Origin: Mucilaginibacter sp.
GTDB lineage: Bacteria; Bacteroidota; Bacteroidia; Sphingobacteriales; Sphingobacteriaceae
Length of the DNA: 64,000 bases
NCBI RefSeq assembly: GCF_025359345.1
Contig: NZ_JANYGQ010000032.1
Location: 310,001 to 374,000 of the forward strand
Reading direction: 5' to 3'
Shown here: in pieces, positions 48,930-57,945 of the stretch
Layout: each line of letters starts with the position of its first letter
Position numbering within the stretch: the first letter of the stretch is position 1
Made by a program: the position numbers and the translations under genes
The notes under the pieces: model-generated
Databases searched by the model: none
What the model saw: only the letters and a program-made list of their open reading frames with translations
Told to the model about the DNA's origin: nothing

Positions 48930-49688
48930 TCAAAAAAGCTGGAATATACAGGCCGTTAAATTAAAGGCGAAGTGGATGGAAATACCATACCACAAGGTGT
49001 TTTCTTTAATACGTATGTAACCCAAAAATACCGCCAGGGGAAGCAGCCAGACGAGGCCAACAATTTGAAGATGCAGTATCGCGAACAAAAAAGCCGTTAC
49101 ATAAATTGCTTGCTGCTTGTCGGAAATTTTCAGCAGGCTTTGCATCAGGTAACCTCTAAAACCTAACTCTTCAAATACAGCAGGCGTTATCGCAGTAAAA
49201 AATACAATTATGGCGCTGTACAAGAAACCGCTCCCTGTCGCCTTATCAAAAAGTTCATTATTAGGGAAAATTACAACGTTTAGCCAACCCATGGCATAAT
49301 GTATACTAAATGCGCCGGTTATTGTTATGGCCAAATAGGCACACAGTTTTTGCCACGAAAAACTTTGCCAACTGAGCAACTTTTTGTTCTCTCTCCAATT
49401 GATTGCGAAAAAGGCAACTATAGTAATCCATAGTGCCACCTCGAAAAAGAAAGCCCAAAAGGTAGTATCAAAATATTCCACATATTTTGGTAGCGCACAC
49501 GAAACGATTAGGATAATGTAGAAAAGGGTTGCCTGCTTAAGCAAAGGCCATTTACTTTCTGCCTCTTGTAAACCTTGACTATTCTGATGCGCTCCGCATA
49601 TGTTGCAGAATTTACTCTTAGCGTTTAGAGCAACTCCACAATTAACGCAGGCCGGTTTCGCTTCAATTAGATTGTCTTCGAGGTCCAA
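48930..49688 (-). CDS. zinc-ribbon CPBP intramembrane protease
   Basis: A 252-residue membrane protein. An N-terminal zinc ribbon with CVNC and CNIC (residues about 14-34) is followed by about seven or eight transmembrane helices. The CPBP (CAAX protease, ABI) signature is TPAVFEELGFRGYLMQSLL with EE..R; the second motif is LFAILHLQIVGLVWLLPLA with the catalytic His; and ISIHFAFNL provides the third His. It begins with TTG, since the first ATG falls beyond the zinc ribbon, two bases after the stop of the gene upstream, so it is translationally coupled. Such proteases cleave prenylated or bacteriocin-like peptides or act as immunity proteins. Confidence 0.85.
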   Translation of the reverse strand: MDLEDNLIEAKPACVNCGVALNAKSKFCNICGAHQNSQGLQEAESKWPLLKQATLFYIILIVSCALPKYVEYFDTTFWAFFFEVALWITIVAFFAINWRENKKLLSWQSFSWQKLCAYLAITITGAFSIHYAMGWLNVVIFPNNELFDKATGSGFLYSAIIVFFTAITPAVFEELGFRGYLMQSLLKISDKQQAIYVTAFLFAILHLQIVGLVWLLPLAVFLGYIRIKENTLWYGISIHFAFNLTACIFQLF

Positions 49689-49690
49689 AT

Positions 49691-50236
49691 TTATACTATG
49701 TTATGCTGCCGTTTTATTTTTTCAATGTCAACTGCCGATTTAATACCTTTTATTAAATAGCCTATAATTACGCCAATTATTATCAACGAAACTAAACCAA
49801 TGCTTCCGGGGTTATTAACGATTATTAAAATTTCTACAACTACATACAGTGCCAGGCCCGAAATGAAACATGCTAAAGGCTTTTTCGCACTGTAGCCAGC
49901 CAATGCTACAAATAACATGGCTAATATCAAATTAGGGATTACAATGGCCAACATGTTATCTACTCCCCAAAAATGCCACGTATTCACCAGGCCAGCAAAA
50001 ATAAAATAACCCGCAAGGTAATATAATGTCTCACCTGCGTTTTTTACCCTTTTTGTAAAGGCAACCAGGTCAAAATCAGATTTGTTTTGCCTATAAATGA
50101 ACCTCTTTTGTTCATCGGGAGTGCCTTTTAATGGGTAACCGCAGTTTGCACAATAAACATCAACATCACTAATTGCTGTAAAGCAGCCATCGCAACGTAA
50201 AACCGGGGAAGGGGGTGTAGCAAAAGAATTTTCCAT
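49691..50236 (-). CDS. zinc-ribbon membrane protein
   Basis: A 181-residue protein with an N-terminal zinc ribbon (CDGC and CANC; residues 15-33), a charged linker (DEQKRFIYRQNKSDFDLVAF) and four transmembrane helices, for example LYYLAGYFIFAGLVNTWHFW, MLAIVIPNLILAMLFVALAG and SLIIIGVIIGYLIKGI. Outside the zinc ribbon no family is recognised. It precedes the CPBP protease by two bases; both share the zinc-ribbon plus membrane plan, so they may interact or sense the same signal. The spacer upstream (67 bases) has no strong promoter motif. Confidence 0.75.
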   Translation of the reverse strand: MENSFATPPSPVLRCDGCFTAISDVDVYCANCGYPLKGTPDEQKRFIYRQNKSDFDLVAFTKRVKNAGETLYYLAGYFIFAGLVNTWHFWGVDNMLAIVIPNLILAMLFVALAGYSAKKPLACFISGLALYVVVEILIIVNNPGSIGLVSLIIIGVIIGYLIKGIKSAVDIEKIKRQHNIV

Positions 50237-50303
50237 TTAATTACATGGCAAGATTTAAGACCTACTAATATAATTAAATAATAGATTTTTTGGATAATAC
50301 GGC

Positions 50304-51977
50304 TTAATTCAAACCCTCCACAAACACAGGCGTTTCAGTCACTTGTAAAGTGATTTTTCCAATTGTGGTGTTCATATGTTTGCTATCCATCATATCAGCA
50401 CCAATTTTTAAACTGTGGATGTTTGCTTTTTTAGCGCCACCTAAGTCAAGCGTGTAGCTGGCTTTTCGATTTGTTTCGTCGGGGATGGTTAGTACATACA
50501 TGGTTTTATTGCCCAGTTTGTATTGGTCAACCAATGGGTCGTTACTAATGGTTTTGATATAGCTATAGTCGCCCATTAGTCGGGTGGTTTGCAGGATATA
50601 ATCTGCAGCCGGCCTTCTTTTTATCCCTTCGGCAAGGCCTGAGGTGGCGTATTGCGAGGTGCCGCCGGCGTGATCGTCAAATAGCTGGTAAAAAAATACA
50701 CGTTTTACGCCATAACGGATGTACAGGAGCGAGGTGCGTAAAATCCAATCGGCCTGGTTTGCCAGCACAGTTTTCAATCCTATCGATTCGGCTTTTTGAT
50801 AGCTTTCCTGGTTGATGTCGTAACCCGTTTCGGTTACCCAAACTTCGGGATGCCCCGGCAGGGAATTTGCCAGTTTCACAAACTGATTGGCGACCTCACC
50901 AGATATAGACAATTCCGGCGCTATACCAGTGGCTGCCTTCTTTTGCTTCCGTACATCGCCGTTGTTCGAATACAGGTGATAGTTAATCACATCGAAACAT
51001 AAATTAACGCTGCCGTCAGCTTTGAGGCCACGGTTTGTCCTGCACCAGTCGATCATACGTTGCACAAATTTTACGTCGGCGGTTGCCAGGCCGCCCATAA
51101 CCACCTGCATATTGGGGTCGGCGGCTTTTACGCCAACGCCCTGCCCAAGCTTGCCCATATTGCCGTCATAAAACGCTGACATGTTTGCTGCATATTGCTC
51201 GGCAGTTTGATGGGTTTCGTCACCGCCCCACCAGCGGTCGCGCTCGTTGCCGCATTCAATATATTTTAGCAGGCCCATACCTACCAATGGTTCATTCGGT
51301 ATGTCGCCGTTCCAGCGTTTGCGGGTGTCAACTTTTATCAGCGATTTATCAATGTTCTTGTTATAGCCATACCTTGCCGCTAACTGGAAAGCCATTCGCG
51401 CCTGGTCGGCGTATGATGCCGGGTCGTTCAGGCTTTGCCCGTATGCCACCGGGGCATTGTCGTTGTCGCGTGAGCTGGCAGGATAGGTGTTTTGCAGCCA
51501 ATCGGGAATGTTTTTTAAATCCGCCAAAACTAAAATGCCATCCTGCTTACAGCGCTGGTAAATCAGGTCTTCATTCCAGCCTCCGTTATTGGTGGGGTTA
51601 AAGGTGTAATTGCCTTTAGTGGTTTCAACCCGGTTCCAGTTGAGATAATGCCGCATGCCCGAGAAGGTTTTAATCAGCGCCATGTTGTCTTCGTAAATGT
51701 GCTTACGGTCGTTGGGGCTGCCGGGGTTCTCCAAAAAATTCCACTCGTAACCATTTATGCCAAACATATTTTTTAATGGTACGGTATTATTACTGTGATC
51801 AGTATTAAGTTCGGGCTGATTTTTAGCGTCTATTTTATTAGTATCGGGACTGCTGGCCGCTTTGTTTAAATATTCAACACTATCCACTGTAGCTTTCGAG
51901 CTCGAACGGCAATTGATATTAAATAAAACGATGGTTATAACTATAGCAGCAGGCTTGTAAAAGTATCTCCAATTCAT
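50304..51977 (-). CDS. secreted GH-A clan glycoside hydrolase-like protein
   Basis: A 557-residue exported protein with a lipoprotein-type signal (IVLFNINC) and a serine/threonine/asparagine-rich linker to about residue 65. A (beta/alpha)8 catalytic domain follows: FGINGYEWNFLENPG, RHYLNWNRVETTKGNYTF and LVLADLKNIPDWLQNTYP. The acid/base candidate is Glu in KYIECGNERDRWW (NER after strand 4); the nucleophile candidate is in EVWVTETGYDINQES after strand 7, as in GH-A clan enzymes. A C-terminal beta-sandwich ends in VTETPVFVEGLN. The profile is nearest GH39/GH5-like families, but the exact family is uncertain. Confidence 0.82.
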   Translation of the reverse strand: MNWRYFYKPAAIVITIVLFNINCRSSSKATVDSVEYLNKAASSPDTNKIDAKNQPELNTDHSNNTVPLKNMFGINGYEWNFLENPGSPNDRKHIYEDNMALIKTFSGMRHYLNWNRVETTKGNYTFNPTNNGGWNEDLIYQRCKQDGILVLADLKNIPDWLQNTYPASSRDNDNAPVAYGQSLNDPASYADQARMAFQLAARYGYNKNIDKSLIKVDTRKRWNGDIPNEPLVGMGLLKYIECGNERDRWWGGDETHQTAEQYAANMSAFYDGNMGKLGQGVGVKAADPNMQVVMGGLATADVKFVQRMIDWCRTNRGLKADGSVNLCFDVINYHLYSNNGDVRKQKKAATGIAPELSISGEVANQFVKLANSLPGHPEVWVTETGYDINQESYQKAESIGLKTVLANQADWILRTSLLYIRYGVKRVFFYQLFDDHAGGTSQYATSGLAEGIKRRPAADYILQTTRLMGDYSYIKTISNDPLVDQYKLGNKTMYVLTIPDETNRKASYTLDLGGAKKANIHSLKIGADMMDSKHMNTTIGKITLQVTETPVFVEGLN

Positions 51978-52097
51978 AGATGGGTGTTCGCGTTACCGCG
52001 TAAATTTAAACATAAAACCGCCTTAATCATCTATCGTAATAGAGTTTAGGGGTGCGGCTTATACGGATTCAACCCCTCTGTGGTTATAGAAACCGGA

Positions 52098-53924
52098 TTA
52101 ATTTACTTCAAATTGTAGCGCACTCAAATATCTGTAAAGCCCCTGCTCGTTGGCAAGTAATTCCTGGTGACTGCCCGACTCCACAATCTTGCCTTTCTCC
52201 AGCACAATTATCTTATCCGCTTCCCGGATGGTCGAAAGGCGGTGGGCAATAATGATTGATGTACGGTTTTTCATTAATTCTTCCAGTGCCTCCTGCACCA
52301 AACGCTCTGATTCCGAATCTAATGATGATGTGGCTTCATCAAGTATCAGTATCGCCGGATTTTTTAGCAAAGCCCTTGCAATGGCTATGCGCTGCCGTTG
52401 GCCGCCTGATAATTTCACCCCGCGTTCACCAACAACGGTATCATATCCTTCGGGGAACGACATAATAAACGCATGCGCATTTGCGCGTTGGGCTGCCTGG
52501 ATAATTTCATCTTCTGTGGCGATAAGTTTACCGTAGGCGATGTTTTCTTTTATTGTACCGCCAAACAGCAAAACGTCTTGTGGCACAATGGCTACCTGGT
52601 TACGGATGTCGGTTAAAGAGTAATCCGATGCCGGCCGGCCATCAAACGATATAGTGCCGTTTTCGGGATGATAAAACTGCAGTATCAACGCCGCCATGGT
52701 TGATTTTCCTGAACCGCTTGGGCCAACTATCGCCACGCGCAGCCCGGCATCGGCATCAAACGAGATGTCGTTCAAAACGGTTAATTCCGGTCTCGACGGG
52801 TAGGCGAACTCCACGTTTGTGAATGACAGGTTACCTTTTATTTTTTGTTGGATGACGTTATCCTTGTCGTTGATAGATACGTCTTCGCCTTTTTCGTCCA
52901 GGATTTCCAGCACCCGCTCACTGGCGCCTACTGCTTTTTGTACATTGGCATACAGATCAGGGAAACTGCCCATGGCACTGCCCACATAGGTGGCGTACAG
53001 GGCAAAAGTAAACAGCTGGCCAACCTCCAACTCATGGTGGCTCACCAGTATACAGCCGTAACCTACGATCGCAACTACAGCGCCGAATAAGCAAAACACG
53101 ATGAAGGACACAAAAATGCCGCGATATTTTGCGCCTTTGATGGCTATATCGGCCACATCGCGAATGTTTTTGCCATAGCGCCCGGCTTCAAAGGCTTCAT
53201 TAACAAAAGCCTTTACATTTGCTATGCCCTGCAGAGTCTCTTCAACAATCGTGTTCGATTCTGCCAGCTTATCCTGTGCCTGCCGCGATAATTTGCGGAT
53301 GAATTTGCCAAAAAATATTGCGAAAACAATTAGCGGCGGCAACAGCACGAGCAAAGCAATAGCAAGTTTTACAGATATTATTGCCATAGCAGCTATACCG
53401 CCTATTAATAAAACGGATTGCCTTATCATTTCGGCGATGGTGGTGGTCAGTGTATCCTGTATTTGTGATAAGTCGGCCGAGATACGGCTGTTTAGTTCGC
53501 CAACCCTTCGGTTCGAGAAAAAATTCATGGGCAGGGTTATCAGCTTAAAATAAGTATCGCGCCGTATATCAGCAAGTGAGCGTTCAGCTACATTTACAAA
53601 CCACAATATCCTGAAAAATGAGACAAAAGCCTGCACAAATAACACGCCAAAGGCAAGCTCCAATATACCCTTTATAGTGCCTGGTAACCAAGGGTTGGTA
53701 TGTGCTCCTTTTGCGGTATCAATCAACCCGCCAATAAACGCCGGGAATGCCAGGCCAACCAGGCTGGATAAAAACAAGAATACCAAACCCGCTATAAACC
53801 TTGCACGGTAAGGTTTAATATAAGCCAGTAACCGAGAAATTTTATGCAGCGTTTGCCTGTTTAGTTTTGCTTTGGGTAGTTCAGCCTCGGGTGCATTGCT
53901 GCTGTTTAATCGTCTTCTTGCCAT
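52098..53924 (-). CDS. ABC exporter with fused permease and ATPase (MsbA-like)
   Basis: A 608-residue type IV ABC half-transporter. Six transmembrane helices at about 20-310 (ARFIAGLVFLFLSSLVGLA, PAFIGGLIDTAKG) are followed by a nucleotide-binding domain: Walker A GPSGSGKST, Q-loop, signature LSGGQRQRIAIARALLKNP, Walker B ILILDEATSSLDSES, D-loop and H-loop SIIIAHRLSTIREAD. As a homodimer it could export lipid A, other lipids, peptides or drugs. The family is broad; Bacteroidota have several such genes, so calling it MsbA itself would be too strong. It is monocistronic, with start MARRRLNSSN. Confidence 0.92.
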   Translation of the reverse strand: MARRRLNSSNAPEAELPKAKLNRQTLHKISRLLAYIKPYRARFIAGLVFLFLSSLVGLAFPAFIGGLIDTAKGAHTNPWLPGTIKGILELAFGVLFVQAFVSFFRILWFVNVAERSLADIRRDTYFKLITLPMNFFSNRRVGELNSRISADLSQIQDTLTTTIAEMIRQSVLLIGGIAAMAIISVKLAIALLVLLPPLIVFAIFFGKFIRKLSRQAQDKLAESNTIVEETLQGIANVKAFVNEAFEAGRYGKNIRDVADIAIKGAKYRGIFVSFIVFCLFGAVVAIVGYGCILVSHHELEVGQLFTFALYATYVGSAMGSFPDLYANVQKAVGASERVLEILDEKGEDVSINDKDNVIQQKIKGNLSFTNVEFAYPSRPELTVLNDISFDADAGLRVAIVGPSGSGKSTMAALILQFYHPENGTISFDGRPASDYSLTDIRNQVAIVPQDVLLFGGTIKENIAYGKLIATEDEIIQAAQRANAHAFIMSFPEGYDTVVGERGVKLSGGQRQRIAIARALLKNPAILILDEATSSLDSESERLVQEALEELMKNRTSIIIAHRLSTIREADKIIVLEKGKIVESGSHQELLANEQGLYRYLSALQFEVN

Positions 53925-54000
53925 TTAATGTAATGCTATTTTGAAGGTTAAGACGATTGGCGTTTAAAAATATTTTAACCGCCATAAAGATAAGTATAAA

Positions 54001-54573
54001 CTACCTGCGACTGCTACTTTTGGGGCTTGCGCTACTTGTAGCGCGTTTGCCTTTTACCGGTACACTTTTCTTTCGGCGGAACACTATCATCAGGAAAATT
54101 AAAACAGCTAATACAATTATGGTGATGATCATCATTTTTCGCACTTCCGCTTCGTGTGCATTGTCTTTTTCGGCCTCCAGTTTTAAAGCGCCTATTTGCG
54201 CCCGCAGTTTGTTGATGGTTGACATGTAGCCGAGCGTACTGTTCTCGGTCTCTTTAGTATGCGTCAGTACCTGTTTTTGCTGAAAGGTGCGGTACTCGAG
54301 CAGGATTTTTAACTCACTGTAGATGTCGTTGTCGGTTTTAACAATGTCCATCAAAATTTCGTTGGAGCGACGGATATCTTTTTTTGTTTGTAAGCCGAAT
54401 ATGCCGGTGTGTTTGTCGAGACTTTCATCGTATTGCCCAAACTTCACTGCGCGCTGGGCAAGCATGGTGTTTATTTTTTTACGCTGGAGCTGGTAGGCAA
54501 GGGAATCAGTTTTGAATTGGGCGGATGCTCCGAAAAGTACAAGCGATAAAATGATTGAAAGGAAACTTTTCAT
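54001..54573 (-). CDS. hypothetical coiled-coil membrane protein
   Basis: A 190-residue protein with a signal peptide (MKSFLSIILSLVLFGASAQ), a long helical region likely to form coiled coil (NTMLAQRAVKFGQYDESLDK, EIL.DIVKTDNDIYSELKI, YMSTINKLRAQIGALKLEAE), a transmembrane helix (MMIITIIVLAVLIFLMIVFR) and a very basic, serine-rich cytosolic tail. There is no named family. The ATG overlaps the last base of the stop of the upstream adenosyltransferase (TAATG), so the two genes are translationally coupled. Function unknown. Confidence 0.78.
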   Translation of the reverse strand: MKSFLSIILSLVLFGASAQFKTDSLAYQLQRKKINTMLAQRAVKFGQYDESLDKHTGIFGLQTKKDIRRSNEILMDIVKTDNDIYSELKILLEYRTFQQKQVLTHTKETENSTLGYMSTINKLRAQIGALKLEAEKDNAHEAEVRKMMIITIIVLAVLIFLMIVFRRKKSVPVKGKRATSSASPKSSSRR

Positions 54574-55352
54574 TAATCCTCAAAATCAATAATCACACTA
54601 TCACCTAAGCCCAACCCCAGTAAGCCACTGGCATTGCCTTTATTGATAGCAATTTCCAAATGGTCGCTTATACCAAACAAGCAAAGTTTTTCGCCTTCGG
54701 GTACTTCGTTGTAATGCCAGCTGAGGTGATTGATGGTTTCGTTGCGCTTAAATGATAGTGTAAAGCGCCGGTTTTGCTGTACCCGGTTGAAGAACTCTTT
54801 AGTAATATTGGTAATTACGTTTTGGAACGAATCGATATAAATAACCACGCCTTTTATCAGGTTTTTTTCGATAACAGGTTGCAGGTTCATTTTTTTCTCA
54901 AAGTCGCTCACGGGCAGGCCTATTTTGGCAAGGGTGCCTCCCTTAGCGAGGTGACAGGCAGCTTTCACAAAAATATCTGCCAGTGGAAAGTGCAGGAACT
55001 TCAAATCCTGCATGATGTTTAACTCAACAATTTCTTCTGCATCTTCCTCAAACATCAGGCTGAAAATTCCATTATCGGCGCCAACAAAATAATGATTGCG
55101 GTATTTTACAGCCAGGTAGCGGGTCTCGGTATTAAATACGGTATCAATACCTATTAGATGCACCGTTTCGTCCGGAAAATAATAAAAACTATTTTTTAAT
55201 ATGAAGGCGGCCTGCTGTATATTGTAGGCGGCAACGCTGTTGGTAATGTCAACAATGTTAACGGTGGGCAACAATTTTAGGATACTGCCTTTAAGGGCGG
55301 CCTGATAAATATCTTTATCGCCCAAATCAGTAGTTAAAGTTATTATTGCCAT
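54573..55352 (-). CDS. DUF62 SAM hydroxide adenosyltransferase-like protein
   Basis: A 259-residue protein of the SAM chlorinase/fluorinase/hydroxide adenosyltransferase family (DUF62). Start MAIITLTTDLGDKDIYQAAL carries the TDxGxxDxY block; NIQQAAFILKNSFYYFPDET and YFVGADNGIFSLMFEE follow, the latter with the family ADNG. The C-terminal beta-barrel includes GVVIYIDSFQNVITNITKE. Most DUF62 enzymes use water to split S-adenosylmethionine to adenosine and methionine; the chlorinase-specific residues cannot be judged here. It is coupled with the coiled-coil gene downstream and divergent from phoH. Confidence 0.9.
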   Translation of the reverse strand: MAIITLTTDLGDKDIYQAALKGSILKLLPTVNIVDITNSVAAYNIQQAAFILKNSFYYFPDETVHLIGIDTVFNTETRYLAVKYRNHYFVGADNGIFSLMFEEDAEEIVELNIMQDLKFLHFPLADIFVKAACHLAKGGTLAKIGLPVSDFEKKMNLQPVIEKNLIKGVVIYIDSFQNVITNITKEFFNRVQQNRRFTLSFKRNETINHLSWHYNEVPEGEKLCLFGISDHLEIAINKGNASGLLGLGLGDSVIIDFED

Positions 55353-55452
55353 TAATTTTTTAGATATTTATCGCTAATCTTGTACGTGCATTTAGTGCCT
55401 ACAAATATTCAATTTTAATTCATAAAAATCTGCAACTAAAAATCAATTTGTA

Positions 55453-56409
55453 TTGAACGAGCTTAAATTGTCAATTGAACAAATCAACCCGGCAGTGCTA
55501 TGGGGACCTAATAATGATCATTTCGAGATCATTAAAAAGCAGTATCCAAAGCTAAAAATAGTGGCCCGGGGGAACGAGGTGAAGGTATTGGGCGACGATC
55601 ACGAGCTGAATATATTCCAGGAAAAGTTTCAACACCTGCTGCAGCATGTTGAGAAATATGAAAATTTAAACATCACCGACCTTGAACGCATTCTTGGGTC
55701 AAGCATCGAAGCGCCAAAGGCGGATACCTCGGCAGATAAGTTTGCCAGCGGCGAGGTTATCGTGTTCGGCCCCAACGGTGTAATGGTAAAAGCTCGTACC
55801 GCCAACCAGCGCAAAATGGTTGATTGTATTAATAAAAGCGATATACTTTTTGCCATTGGCCCCGCAGGTACCGGTAAAACTTATACTGCCGTTGCTTTGG
55901 CTGTAAGGGCGCTTAAAAATAAAGACATCAAACGTATCATATTAACCAGGCCGGCAGTTGAAGCAGGGGAGAACCTGGGCTTTTTGCCAGGTGATCTTAA
56001 AGAGAAAATAGATCCGTACCTGCGCCCTTTATATGATGCTTTAGATGATATGATCCCGGCTGAAAAGCTGAAATTTTATTTGGAAAACCGTACCATCGAG
56101 ATTGCACCATTGGCATTTATGCGTGGCCGTACGCTTGACAATTGCTTTGTGATACTGGACGAAGCCCAAAATGCCACCGATATGCAGTTGAAGATGTTTT
56201 TAACGCGTATGGGGCCATCGGCTAAGTTTATTGTTACGGGTGACGTTACCCAGATAGATTTACCAAAAAAGCAACAGTCAGGTCTGCATACTGCGCTGCG
56301 AATCTTAACCGATATAAACGGAATTGAAATCGTGTACCTAAGCGGCGAAGACGTAGTAAGGCACAAATTAGTAAGGAAAATATTAGCTGCTTACGGCGAT
56401 ATACAATAG
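55453..56409 (+). CDS. phoH: PhoH family ATPase
   Basis: A 318-residue PhoH-like P-loop ATPase. The start is TTG at 55453, giving LNELKLSIEQINPAVLWGPN with the KH-like N-terminal block (EIIKKQYPKLKIVARGNEVK) usual in family members; no ATG precedes it. Walker A is GPAGTGKT (136-143) and Walker B is FVILDEAQNATDMQ; the sensor segment is FIVTGDVTQIDLPK. The family is conserved and associated with phosphate starvation in E. coli and with RNA metabolism (often next to ybeY). Here it precedes purC; ybeY is not seen. Confidence 0.94.
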   Translation: MNELKLSIEQINPAVLWGPNNDHFEIIKKQYPKLKIVARGNEVKVLGDDHELNIFQEKFQHLLQHVEKYENLNITDLERILGSSIEAPKADTSADKFASGEVIVFGPNGVMVKARTANQRKMVDCINKSDILFAIGPAGTGKTYTAVALAVRALKNKDIKRIILTRPAVEAGENLGFLPGDLKEKIDPYLRPLYDALDDMIPAEKLKFYLENRTIEIAPLAFMRGRTLDNCFVILDEAQNATDMQLKMFLTRMGPSAKFIVTGDVTQIDLPKKQQSGLHTALRILTDINGIEIVYLSGEDVVRHKLVRKILAAYGDIQ

Positions 56410-56410
56410 A

Positions 56411-56541
56411 GAAGGTTCATAGTTCATAGTTAGTGGTTCATGGCCATTTAAGTATGAATTGTGGATTTGAGTTAATTATTGACACGATAGATGAGGCCGC
56501 GGTAGCTGCTATGAACTGTCATCTATGAACCATGAACTAAC
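56411..56541. repeat. GTTCATAG inverted repeat, copy 2
   Basis: GGTTCATAGTTCATAGTTAG (then TGGTTCATGG) on the left and CTATGAACTGTCATCTATG (then AACCATGAACTAA) on the right are complementary over about 30 bases. The same family as 44975-45134. It ends four bases before the purC ATG. Confidence 0.7.
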
Positions 56542-56544
56542 ACA

Positions 56545-57489
56545 ATGAACGCAATAAAACAAACAAACTTCAGCTTCCCGGGCCAAACCAGTTTTTATAA
56601 AGGTAAGGTAAGGGACGTTTATACAATTGATGATAAATACCTGGTAATGGTGGTTAGCGACCGCATATCGGCTTTCGATGTGGTGCTGCCCGAGGCAATC
56701 CCTTACAAAGGGCAGGTGTTGAACCAAATTGCAGCTAAATTTTTAGCAGCAACGTCAGATATAGTGCCTAACTGGGTAGTAAGCGTGCCTGATCCAAGTG
56801 TAACCATTGGCCGCATCTGTGAGCCATTTAAGGTGGAGATGGTAATACGAGGATACCTGGCCGGCCATGCATGGCGCGAGTACAGCGCGGGCAGGAGGCA
56901 GGTTTGCGGTGTTAGTCTGCCCGAGGGCCTTAAAGAAAATGATAAGCTTTCTGAAGCGATCATTACACCTACCACCAAAGCATCGGTAGGGCACGACGAG
57001 GATATATCAAAAGAACAAATACTAGCGCGTGGAATCGTTTCGGCCGGAGACTATGAGCAATTGGAAAAATACACCCGCGCATTGTTTGCACGCGGTACCG
57101 AAATTGCCGGCAAACAAGGTTTAATTTTGGTAGATACCAAATACGAGTTCGGGAAGGTTGGAGACACAATTTACCTAATAGATGAGATACACACCCCTGA
57201 CTCCTCAAGATATTTCTATAGTGACGGTTATAGCGAACGGCAGCAAGCCGGGGAGCCCCAAAAACAGCTTTCGAAGGAATTTGTGAGAAAGTGGCTGATT
57301 GAAAATGGTTTCCAGGGAAAGGACGGGCAAGTAGTGCCGGAAATGACGCCGGAGATTGTTCAATCTATCTCTGAGCGCTATATAGAGCTTTTTGAACAAA
57401 TTACAGGCGAGCAATTTGTTAAGCCCGGTGGCGAAAATGTGTTGGCCCGCGTTGAAAAAGCTATAAATAATGAGCTTGCCGTGTTGTAA
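56545..57489 (+). CDS. purC: phosphoribosylaminoimidazole-succinocarboxamide synthase
   Basis: A 314-residue SAICAR synthase, which joins aspartate to CAIR in purine synthesis. Blocks include [20 protein letters not shown] (glycine-rich ATP site), [40 protein letters not shown] and [15 protein letters not shown], with [10 protein letters not shown] and [19 protein letters not shown] near the C-terminus. It is of the longer form (about 300 residues) with an extra C-terminal segment, common in Bacteroidota and yeast. It begins just past an inverted repeat. Confidence 0.96.
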   Translation: MNAIKQTNFSFPGQTSFYKGKVRDVYTIDDKYLVMVVSDRISAFDVVLPEAIPYKGQVLNQIAAKFLAATSDIVPNWVVSVPDPSVTIGRICEPFKVEMVIRGYLAGHAWREYSAGRRQVCGVSLPEGLKENDKLSEAIITPTTKASVGHDEDISKEQILARGIVSAGDYEQLEKYTRALFARGTEIAGKQGLILVDTKYEFGKVGDTIYLIDEIHTPDSSRYFYSDGYSERQQAGEPQKQLSKEFVRKWLIENGFQGKDGQVVPEMTPEIVQSISERYIELFEQITGEQFVKPGGENVLARVEKAINNELAVL

Positions 57490-57545
57490 TTTTTTTTATT
57501 GTCGACAAAATAATTATATCTTTAGCCTTTAATTTAAACAAGAAA

Positions 57546-57923
57546 ATGAAATTTACGGTTGACAAGCACGAGAAATATATTCTGTTAAAGCTGAATGAAT
57601 CAAAATTGAATTCATTAATAACGCCACAGCTTAAATCTGAATTGATATTAATCAATACTGAAGGTCAGCGGAATATTATTTTCGACCTTTCACAAGTTAA
57701 ATTTGCCGACTCATCGGGACTAAGCAGCTTATTGGTTGGCCATCGCCTTTGTAAAAATGCCTCAGGCACATTTATACTTACCGGCCTTAACGAGCCTGTT
57801 GCCCGATTAATAACTATTTCCCAGCTCGACAGTGTGTTGTCAATTGTGCCTACATGCGAAGAAGCTATCGATTTAGTTTTTATGGAAGAAATAGAAAAAG
57901 AACTAAAAAGAGAAGCAAAATAG
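57546..57923 (+). CDS. STAS domain protein (anti-sigma factor antagonist-like)
   Basis: A 125-residue single STAS domain. The phospho-acceptor loop is FDLSQVKFADSSGLSSLLVG (second Ser of DSSG), as in SpoIIAA and RsbV. KYILLKLNESKLNSLITPQL and NASGTFILTGLNEPVARLI complete the fold. Such proteins bind anti-sigma kinases when unphosphorylated. In Bacteroidota this protein is often the neighbour of rnz, as here (22 bases apart). No RsbW-like kinase or alternative sigma is visible in the window. Confidence 0.9.
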   Translation: MKFTVDKHEKYILLKLNESKLNSLITPQLKSELILINTEGQRNIIFDLSQVKFADSSGLSSLLVGHRLCKNASGTFILTGLNEPVARLITISQLDSVLSIVPTCEEAIDLVFMEEIEKELKREAK

Positions 57924-57945
57924 ATATTCCGTTTGTTTACCAAGT

